Shown here: positions 26,275 to 35,058 of the stretch, piece by piece
How positions within the stretch are numbered: position 1 is the stretch's first letter
How the letters are laid out: the number at the start of each line of letters is the position of its first letter
DNA from: Paludibacter sp.
GTDB taxonomy: Bacteria > Bacteroidota > Bacteroidia > Bacteroidales > Paludibacteraceae
Reading direction: 5' to 3'
Length of the DNA stretch: 64,000 nucleotides
Assembly (NCBI GenBank): GCA_031292575.1
Contig: JARLGX010000002.1
Coordinates: forward strand, 1-64,000
Notes under the pieces: generated by a model
Database searches by the model: none
The model's input: only the letters and a program-made list of their open reading frames with translations
What the model was told of the DNA's origin: nothing
Position numbers and translations under genes: made by a program

Positions 26275-27362
26275 GAGTTGATTGCATTAAACATCGCCTC
26301 CACATTTGCTGGTGGAATATCGGGCAAAATAGCTTCGTGACTGGGTGAAATAATTAATCCGGTCGGAAATAATTGTTTCAATTCATGAACTTTAGCTGTA
26401 ATTTCATTAGGTTTGCCATTGACCAATAAATGTTGCGCATCCACGCCACCACAGAAGGATGTTTTTCCAGCAAATCCTTTTTTTAGCGTTTGCGCATCCA
26501 TGTCAGCTGCCAATGCCTGAATGGGATGAATGGAATCAACACCCAACTCAATTAAATCCTGAATAATCGGGTAAATGGACCCGCACGAATGATGAATCAC
26601 CTTCAGTCCGTAACGCTTAGCCTGATCAATCAGTTTTTTCGTTCCCGGAAAAACATAGGTCCGCAATGAATCGGGATCGACCATCAAACCATTTTGACTG
26701 CCAAAATCATTCCCAATCAAAACAGCATCTAAATAACCTTTTGTTGCTTCGTAAAAAAGCTCGTTTGCCTTCAGATAAAATTCAGTTATCCGGTCAATCA
26801 CAGCTGTAAACATATCGGGGTTCATCAACATCACCATCAATGCTTTTTCCATACCAAAAGCGGCACAGGCATCCTGAAAATGAGCACTCCACATTACGCC
26901 CATTCTCACATAATCCGGATTGGCAGCCATAGCTAACCGGCGCGATGCTTCAACATCAAGATACAAAGCCGGATCGGGCCAGGGAAAAGTATCAACCAAA
27001 GTCGGATCGTCAATATCTTCGAAAAAACCGGGAGCAGTCAGCGTTCTTTCATCAGGTTTGTCGTCGTGAGAAACTTTAGCAAATTTGAATGCACAGGCAA
27101 TGTGATTCGACGGCGGAAAATTATAGGGAACTTCAATCGGGTATATATCATCGTCGAGTTTTATTTTCAATTCATCAATGGAATTTACTTTGAAATATTC
27201 CAGTAAACCCGGAACAGCTGCAGGCACCGGCAATCCGAGCCACGAAGCCGGACGATCGACCGGTTGGTTGGCAATGGTGGCGAGGAAACGTTCTTTGTGA
27301 GTCATAGAACCCCTAGCCCCTAAAGGGGAACTGAGATTACTATTGTTTATTTTGTTTTCCAT
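26271..27362 (-). CDS. UroD-family methyltransferase-like protein with repeat-encoded N-terminus
   Basis: 363-residue uroporphyrinogen-decarboxylase-fold protein. It begins properly at MTHKERFLATIANQPVDRP, a common UroD-like start; the preceding 19 residues (with NLSSPLGARG) come from the 27308-27340 repeat arm. Here, unlike in trpG or trpF, an ATG (Met20) is kept after the repeat and could be used. His248 and Cys250 in HHSCGSIYP and Cys304 in SFCGGVD resemble the zinc/thiol site of MtaA-type enzymes rather than HemE. With the corrinoid protein downstream it is a candidate substrate:corrinoid methyltransferase. The substrate is unknown. Confidence 0.83.
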   Translation of the reverse strand: MENKINNSNLSSPLGARGSMTHKERFLATIANQPVDRPASWLGLPVPAAVPGLLEYFKVNSIDELKIKLDDDIYPIEVPYNFPPSNHIACAFKFAKVSHDDKPDERTLTAPGFFEDIDDPTLVDTFPWPDPALYLDVEASRRLAMAANPDYVRMGVMWSAHFQDACAAFGMEKALMVMLMNPDMFTAVIDRITEFYLKANELFYEATKGYLDAVLIGNDFGSQNGLMVDPDSLRTYVFPGTKKLIDQAKRYGLKVIHHSCGSIYPIIQDLIELGVDSIHPIQALAADMDAQTLKKGFAGKTSFCGGVDAQHLLVNGKPNEITAKVHELKQLFPTGLIISPSHEAILPDIPPANVEAMFNAINS

Positions 27363-27419
27363 TTTTATAAAAGTATAAATACTAACATTTCTTATTTCCC
27401 TTTAAGGGTTAGGTGTCAT
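27308..27419. repeat. Inverted-repeat (SPLG) element between the SSS transporter and UroD-family gene
   Basis: Arm 1 (27308-27340, AACCCCTAGCCCCTAAAGGG) is translated as NLSSPLGARG. Arm 2 (27392-27419) is a degenerate inverse copy (TTCCCTTTAAGGGTTAGGTG) ending at the SSS stop. The ATG (27362) lies in the loop. A short relic (ATTAGGGGTT, 28991-29000) sits at the other end of the SSS gene. Confidence 0.8.
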
Positions 27420-28982
27420 TTAATTAAAAAACAAATACAGCCCCACCATCACAATAATCAATACAATCCACGAAGCCCAAACGGTTTTGGAAGTTGCCGG
27501 GAGTTTTTCCAGTCCAAGGGTGTTTTCAGAAACGGATTTGGTATCGAGTAATGAAACTACAATTGTAACAATAGCCAAAATGACAAACAGATAGAACGAA
27601 ATCATCATAAAATGTGGCCAGAAATGGTATTTTTCAATGGGGAAAATCCACCAATAAAAAACAGCAATTGTAAGACAAAAGGCCGTTCCTGCAGTCAGAA
27701 TCAGATTCACAGCTTTGGGTGTTGTTTTTTTCCAAAATACGGCAAAAAGAAATACTACCGACATGGATGGTGCCAGAAAACCAAGTACCGACTGGAAAAT
27801 ATTAAAGAGATTCAAGCCCTTAATACTATCAATTGCCAGTGCCACAATCACTGATATAATGGCACTAAACACCGTTACCCAACGTCCGATTTTTATGATT
27901 TCCGCATTGGTTGCATTGGGTTTATTCTTCTTCAGGTAAATATCCATGGTGTAAACCGTACTGACAGAATTAAGCGACGAACCTATATTTCCCAACAGCG
28001 CAGCCAGCAATACGACGATAATCAGCCCTTTCATTCCATCCGGAAAAAGGTTGGTAACCATTACCAGATAAGCTTCGCTTGAATCTTTCAGGTGTGGAAA
28101 AAGTACAAAGCAAATAATACCGGGAAGTATAAATAAAGGTACATCGAGAATTTTAAGCCAACCAATAAAGCTGGCTCCCAATTGTCCTTGTTTGAGACTT
28201 TTAGCACCTAAAACCGATTGCACCATCGATTGCTCGGTGCACCAGAACCACACACCCATAATCGGATATCCCAGTACAATTGGCAACCAGGGAAAATCTT
28301 TGTCAGTCATAGGTTGGAATAATTTCCAGTAATGTGCCGGTGTTGCATGAAAAAGTGCTGAAAAACCTCCCACCTTCGATAGGCCCATAAGAGTCAGTGT
28401 CAAAGACACGCCAATTAGCAATAACATTTGAAAAACACTGGTATAAGCAATAGCTTTCAGTCCGCCGGCAGCAGTAAGCAGGGATGCAAAAACAACCATG
28501 ATAATGACCGATTCCCACATGGGAATGCCAAGTATTTGTTTCACCAGAATTCCTCCGGCAAACAATCCAAGCGATAGCCACGAAATCAAAATAGTGATAA
28601 GTGTATACCAGGCAAGAAGATAGCGGGTTGATTGACCGAAACGTTTGCCCATATATTCAGGCAACGTTGACGCTTTGGCTCCCAGATACCGAGGAGCAAA
28701 AACAAAAGCCAACATCATGATAAAAAGAAAAGCATACCAGGCAAAATTCCCCGAAACAATTCCCGAACTATACCCGGCACTTGCCGAAGCAAGTAACATG
28801 GACGGGCCAACATTGGTGCCCCACATGGTCAATCCGATGGCAAACCATCCCAGACTTTTATTAGCCAGAAAAAGATTATCATTTTTTTTTTTGTTCCTGC
28901 TTGCCCAAAAAGCAATTCCAAAAAGGATAACAATGTATCCCATTATGACTGAAAAATCAATTGGATTTAATGCGATTTTCAT
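27420..28982 (-). CDS. Sodium:solute symporter (SSS family)
   Basis: 520-residue integral membrane protein with about 13-14 transmembrane segments. Features of the SSS/SGLT fold are visible: MWGTNVGPSMLLASASAGY near the start, GGLKAIAYTSVFQ and NIGSSLNSVSTVYTMDIY in the later sodium-site helices. Relatives carry sugars, sugar acids or amino acids; those closest in style are sugar carriers (inference). It lies between two UroD-family genes in the minus-strand run, so it probably imports the substrate of that pathway. An internal poly-T stretch near the start codes for basic NKKKND. Confidence 0.9.
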   Translation of the reverse strand: MKIALNPIDFSVIMGYIVILFGIAFWASRNKKKNDNLFLANKSLGWFAIGLTMWGTNVGPSMLLASASAGYSSGIVSGNFAWYAFLFIMMLAFVFAPRYLGAKASTLPEYMGKRFGQSTRYLLAWYTLITILISWLSLGLFAGGILVKQILGIPMWESVIIMVVFASLLTAAGGLKAIAYTSVFQMLLLIGVSLTLTLMGLSKVGGFSALFHATPAHYWKLFQPMTDKDFPWLPIVLGYPIMGVWFWCTEQSMVQSVLGAKSLKQGQLGASFIGWLKILDVPLFILPGIICFVLFPHLKDSSEAYLVMVTNLFPDGMKGLIIVVLLAALLGNIGSSLNSVSTVYTMDIYLKKNKPNATNAEIIKIGRWVTVFSAIISVIVALAIDSIKGLNLFNIFQSVLGFLAPSMSVVFLFAVFWKKTTPKAVNLILTAGTAFCLTIAVFYWWIFPIEKYHFWPHFMMISFYLFVILAIVTIVVSLLDTKSVSENTLGLEKLPATSKTVWASWIVLIIVMVGLYLFFN

Positions 28983-29025
28983 GTAATTCGATTAGGGGTT
29001 ATAAACTTTGGAAAAATTGTTATAA

Positions 29026-30090
29026 TCATCGATAGCGTTCAACAATTTTCAATGCCTGTTCAATTTCTTTTTCCGATTTAAAATCGACATTGATATGCAA
29101 ACCCTGATTTCCGACGTTGTCAATCAGCGGTTCAAGTTCATCCAACGTTACCCAGTTGGCCATCACCGATTTTCCACCTGCCAATATCTTCTTATATAAA
29201 TCGTACCACTGTGGACTTCCGCCTTGGGGCTGACCATAACCCGGGGTCCATTGTACAGCGTTTAGTTTATCCAGTTCCAATACTGCATCCAAATGACGAA
29301 TGGCATCCACACCATCCAAATGATAAAGTGTATAATCGATTTTTTCAGTTTGTTCGCGCAAAAATGGCATACAAAACGTGCGATAATCTTCTTGCGAAAT
29401 CATAATAGACAAATCAACCTGCAACTTCGAAACTTTACCCGGTGCCCAAAGCGAGAAATAGCAAAATGCCATTTCGCCGTTCACATTTATAATATCGTAA
29501 ATTTCATTGAAAACTTTGAAATAGACATTGTTGATTTCCTGCAATTGTTGCAAGGTGTTATCCGGATCCATAATCAAGTCCATCAGCACGTTGTCCGAAC
29601 CTTTCAGACTGGCCAATACGTCTAATCCTTCCACCAAGTCGGGGCAACCAATCAAGTAATTCCCATGCGATTTTTCTTTACATGCAGACAGTAACTCTTT
29701 GTGTAATTGCCACCATTTGTTGCTTTCGTCGAAAATAATTTGACCATCGAAACCTTCTTTTTCCCGAATCCAGATCGTGTCCTCCCTTCCTTCAAGTTCA
29801 GCCCCAAGCATTGATGCCAGTGAACCCGGGCCAAGTTGCGTATTGGCAACCGGTAGAATATCGGCCATATACGAATTTCGCGACATGGTATAATGCAAGT
29901 AATCAGCACGCCATTGTGGATCGAACCAAAACTGATTCATATCTTTATGTGGCGGTGGTGGCAATATTGTTTCATAAGGAGCTCCGTCTTTAAAAAGATG
30001 TTCCCACATGGTTAGCACAATTCCTTTTCCATTCCACCAGTCGGTATAATGCTTTTTCGTTTCTTCAAAATTTGATTTCCAGGTTTGCAT
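29026..30090 (-). CDS. Divergent UroD/methionine-synthase-like TIM-barrel protein
   Basis: 354-residue cytoplasmic protein that I place in the wider UroD/corrinoid-methyltransferase superfamily from its length, the late VQWTPGYGQPQGG and YHLDGVDAIRHLD (255-267) segments, and gene context. The position taken by H-x-C-G in MtaA-type enzymes is YHLDG here, so the Cys ligand is missing and zinc-thiol chemistry is doubtful. Aromatic residues are very frequent (WWNGKG, FWFDPQW, NKWWQLHKE), which suggests a carbohydrate- or aromatic-binding pocket. It may be the substrate-recognising methyltransferase of the cluster; that is inference. No signal peptide. Confidence 0.65.
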   Translation of the reverse strand: MQTWKSNFEETKKHYTDWWNGKGIVLTMWEHLFKDGAPYETILPPPPHKDMNQFWFDPQWRADYLHYTMSRNSYMADILPVANTQLGPGSLASMLGAELEGREDTIWIREKEGFDGQIIFDESNKWWQLHKELLSACKEKSHGNYLIGCPDLVEGLDVLASLKGSDNVLMDLIMDPDNTLQQLQEINNVYFKVFNEIYDIINVNGEMAFCYFSLWAPGKVSKLQVDLSIMISQEDYRTFCMPFLREQTEKIDYTLYHLDGVDAIRHLDAVLELDKLNAVQWTPGYGQPQGGSPQWYDLYKKILAGGKSVMANWVTLDELEPLIDNVGNQGLHINVDFKSEKEIEQALKIVERYR

Positions 30091-30103
30091 AATATTTTGT
30101 TTA

Positions 30104-30157
30104 ACCGCAGAGAACGCTAAGCATTCGCAAAGATCACGCTGCTAAAATCTCCGCGGT
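30104..30157. repeat. Inverted repeat before the UroD-like gene (GCAGAGA family)
   Basis: ACCGCAGAGA (30104-30113) and TCTCCGCGGT (30148-30157) pair with one mismatch across a 34-nt loop, filling most of the gap after the GH31 gene. The text resembles a dispersed repeat common in several phyla. Confidence 0.7.
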
Positions 30158-30171
30158 CTCAGGGTTTTATT

Positions 30172-32382
30172 TTAAAATTTTAGTTCAATTACTTTTTTAA
30201 AGTCCATCTCATCCGTACAGTTTACATCTTCTGGATACAAAGGAATTGAAGCACCTTGTTTCACAAAAACAGGCATTTCATCCAGCGGGACTTTTACTTT
30301 TTTCAACCAGCGATTTCCTTCGAAAACCTCTTTTGTAAAGAAATGAACCCAATTTCCTTCAGGCAAATAAATATCCCGAACATTTTCACTGTTCATCACC
30401 GGGGCTACCAGCATATTATCTCCAAAATAATATTGATCATCAATCTGGCGACAAGTTTTATCATCAGGATGATGTAAAATTAATGCCCTCAAAACAGGAA
30501 AACCTGTTTTGGTCGTTTTCTCGCTTTGTTGTAAAATATATGGAATCAGTTTGTAACGCAACTTCAGCCATTTACGAATAATGGGTGCAATATTTGGATA
30601 ATGCCATGGTTCTCGTTGGTGTGAACCATGAAAACGCAGATGCGATGAAAAAACACCAAACTGAGTCCAGCGAACGTAAATATCTTCGGGCAAAACAGAA
30701 TTCATAAAATTCGGGACACCATGAAAACCAGGCACATCATGACTCCAGAACCCAAAACCCGAAAGTCCGAGTTGCAAGCCGCCTTTAAGCGAACCGGCCA
30801 ATCCATCCCACGAGCAAGCTGAATCGCCGCCCCAGTGCAATGGGTAACGCTGACAACCGGCCCAACCTGCACGTGCCCAGATAATGCCGTCGCCGGTAAT
30901 TTCCTTGGTAACTTCGTAAGCAGCTTTCTGGTAGAGCAATGGATAAAGATTATGCAATTTTTCAGGTGACATATTCCGATATTCTGCGTCGAGGTGAATG
31001 TCTTCGCCAAAATCGGTTTTGATACACGCCACGCCCATTTCCAATAATTTGCGGAGCAAATCTTTATACCATTCTGTTGCTTTATCGTAGGTAAAATCTA
31101 TTGTTCCGGCAAAATCCTGTACGCTGAAATTGGACGAACCGGATATTTTGCGTTCACTTTTACTGATATATTCTTTTTCATCAGCTTCCTTGTACTGAAT
31201 GGCATTATACGAAATGTATGGCAATTGCCACAAACTGACACGATAGCCTTTATCTTTGAGGTTTTGAATAAATTCCTTTGGATTTGGAAAACGTTCATCA
31301 TTGAATTTCCACTCACAAAGCCAGTCCGTTTCGAACCAACCGGTATCTAAATGAATCACATCACATGGAAAATCTTCTGTGCGCATCCGATCGCAGATTT
31401 CATTCACTTCGTTGGCCGAAAAATAAGTCATGCGGCTCATCCACGTTCCAAAACTCCAAAGTGGCGGCATAGTTGGGAAGCCCGTCAATTGCCGATAACC
31501 AAACAAAATTTCTTCTGACGTATCGCCACCAATTAAGAAAAAATCAACCATCGGTTCTTCCACTAATACCTGCGCCGAACGCGTTGAATGATCGGCCAAC
31601 GATAGTTTTCCAAAGGAAGTTGTATGCAAAAACATCCCGTAATTTTCGGAAGAAATATAAAATGGAATATTCTTATAAGCTCGACGATTATTCACACCCT
31701 GTCCATCCTGATTGCGAAGCTGAAAAGTCTTACCGGATAAATCCATTTTAGTGAAACGTTCGCCGGTGCCATAAAAACATTCATCTGCTTTGGCTTGAAA
31801 TGAAAAAGTAGTACGATGCGGTTTCCCGTTTCGCTCCACAAAAGCCAGAGCAAAAGCATCATGGCGGGCAGGCGAAAACATATCATAAGCCGAAAGTGCA
31901 ACTTCTTTTTGGGTATCAGGAAAGAAACTCAGCTGAATCGTTTCAGCAGGTGCCGGTACAAGATCACTCCACCAGTCAATTTCAGGCTGGCGGAAGCTGA
32001 TGATTGCTTTTTTATTACCAGTGGAATCTTTAACAATCCATTCCAATTCAGTTTTCTCGAAAGTCAAAGCATTTATTTTCAAATCAGGATTCATTTCCAA
32101 CATTTCAGAATGCTCCATAATTTGACCAGCAAAAGCCAAGGATGCGCGTAAAATTTTAGTGCCAAGTGCTTGAATTCTTAGCACATATTCCTTTTTCGGA
32201 ACGGATAAATCGGGCGTTATTTCATTGGAATTATTTTGTTGTTGAAACGGAATGGTAATAAATATTTCACCATTTCGCTCTTCCATAGCAGTTGGCGAAC
32301 AAGCCCGCCAAAGACGGTCTCCTTCATTCAGCTCGGGACTAAAATCTAAAAAGTCAAAAAGCTGATAATTTGTTTGTTGCAT
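30172..32382 (-). CDS. GH31 family glycosidase, alpha-xylosidase-like (YicI type)
   Basis: 736-residue glycoside hydrolase. The catalytic nucleophile is Asp457 in CIKTDFGED and the acid/base is Asp520 in LHWGGDSACSWDG; WARAGWAGCQRYP and SHDVPGF also match GH31. KTDFGE is the form seen in alpha-xylosidases such as YicI, whereas alpha-glucosidases usually have WxDMNE. An N-terminal beta-sandwich (about 1-300) and C-terminal beta domains complete the fold. No signal peptide is seen, so it should act on imported oligosaccharides in the cytoplasm. A related alpha-glycosidase specificity cannot be excluded. It is second in the minus-strand cluster. Confidence 0.88.
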   Translation of the reverse strand: MQQTNYQLFDFLDFSPELNEGDRLWRACSPTAMEERNGEIFITIPFQQQNNSNEITPDLSVPKKEYVLRIQALGTKILRASLAFAGQIMEHSEMLEMNPDLKINALTFEKTELEWIVKDSTGNKKAIISFRQPEIDWWSDLVPAPAETIQLSFFPDTQKEVALSAYDMFSPARHDAFALAFVERNGKPHRTTFSFQAKADECFYGTGERFTKMDLSGKTFQLRNQDGQGVNNRRAYKNIPFYISSENYGMFLHTTSFGKLSLADHSTRSAQVLVEEPMVDFFLIGGDTSEEILFGYRQLTGFPTMPPLWSFGTWMSRMTYFSANEVNEICDRMRTEDFPCDVIHLDTGWFETDWLCEWKFNDERFPNPKEFIQNLKDKGYRVSLWQLPYISYNAIQYKEADEKEYISKSERKISGSSNFSVQDFAGTIDFTYDKATEWYKDLLRKLLEMGVACIKTDFGEDIHLDAEYRNMSPEKLHNLYPLLYQKAAYEVTKEITGDGIIWARAGWAGCQRYPLHWGGDSACSWDGLAGSLKGGLQLGLSGFGFWSHDVPGFHGVPNFMNSVLPEDIYVRWTQFGVFSSHLRFHGSHQREPWHYPNIAPIIRKWLKLRYKLIPYILQQSEKTTKTGFPVLRALILHHPDDKTCRQIDDQYYFGDNMLVAPVMNSENVRDIYLPEGNWVHFFTKEVFEGNRWLKKVKVPLDEMPVFVKQGASIPLYPEDVNCTDEMDFKKVIELKF

Positions 32383-32412
32383 TTAATAGGTCTTTTGTCA
32401 ATTTTTCTAATG

Positions 32413-33093
32413 TTAGTTCTCAATAGTTTTAAACGTCACCCAAGTTGTCCCTTTTGGTGCATCTTCAATACCTTCCTGATACCGGCTCATCATTTTGTTC
32501 CATTCATTTACACGCGGATTGTTTTCAGTCGTTTTTGGGTTAAGTTCATCAAGCGTTTTACCTTTTGGAATGCTGATTACCAGCATCAACTGCCGACCGG
32601 TTCTGAACACAAGCACCTGTTGAAAATCCGCATTACAAAAACCTTTAGAAACTTCGGGCCATTTTTTAAATTGCGTCCGGTGATATTCCATGTACTGCTT
32701 TTGCATCGTTGTATCTGCAACTAAATTTGCAGTCATGATAACATTATTCCATTCATTAAATGCCTTTTTTCCGCATTGCCTTTGACGATTGAAATTATAG
32801 AATGGTTTATCGTAAAGTTTAATTATTAAGCTTGGGAAACGACTCTCAAGCTTTGTTTTAATAGTTTTTATTTCTTTCAAATCGTCATAAATTATCCAAT
32901 GGTTTTGCCATTCGTAAATCGTTGATTTATCAATATTATTTTCATTCGAAAAATTTAGTAAAATTTTAGTCGAGAAGTGGTAGTCTAAATCGATAATTTC
33001 TAACACTGCCGGAGATTGCAATCGTCGCGGAGAGCAGCCGGTTACAAATGATACCAAGATGAATAGATAAAACAGTTTATGTATGTGTTTCAT
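32413..33093 (-). CDS. Lipoprotein with C-terminal L-rhamnose mutarotase-like domain
   Basis: 226-residue predicted lipoprotein: signal peptide with lipobox VTGC (Cys20). The C-terminal half (about 115-226) resembles the RhaM/dimeric alpha-beta barrel family: MQKQYMEYHRTQFKKWPEV aligns with the RhaM Tyr/His segment, followed by QVLVFRTGRQLMLVISIP and RVNEWNKMMSRYQ. The N-terminal half is similar in size and may be a second, degenerate copy (STIYEWQNHWIIYDD). It is first in the cluster and would put a mutarotase on the cell envelope, where RhaM is normally cytoplasmic. Enzymatic activity is uncertain. Confidence 0.72.
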   Translation of the reverse strand: MKHIHKLFYLFILVSFVTGCSPRRLQSPAVLEIIDLDYHFSTKILLNFSNENNIDKSTIYEWQNHWIIYDDLKEIKTIKTKLESRFPSLIIKLYDKPFYNFNRQRQCGKKAFNEWNNVIMTANLVADTTMQKQYMEYHRTQFKKWPEVSKGFCNADFQQVLVFRTGRQLMLVISIPKGKTLDELNPKTTENNPRVNEWNKMMSRYQEGIEDAPKGTTWVTFKTIEN

Positions 33094-35002
<1,909 letters not shown>

Positions 35003-35058
35003 TACTGAACACCATTATCTTAATAATTGGAAATTAAACAATTGGAAATTAGAAATTT

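Noticed and set aside
23024-27362. Haem-biosynthetic uroporphyrinogen decarboxylase (hemE)
   Set aside because: Both proteins carry H-x-C-G sites typical of methyltransferase relatives and sit with a corrinoid protein, not with haem genes.
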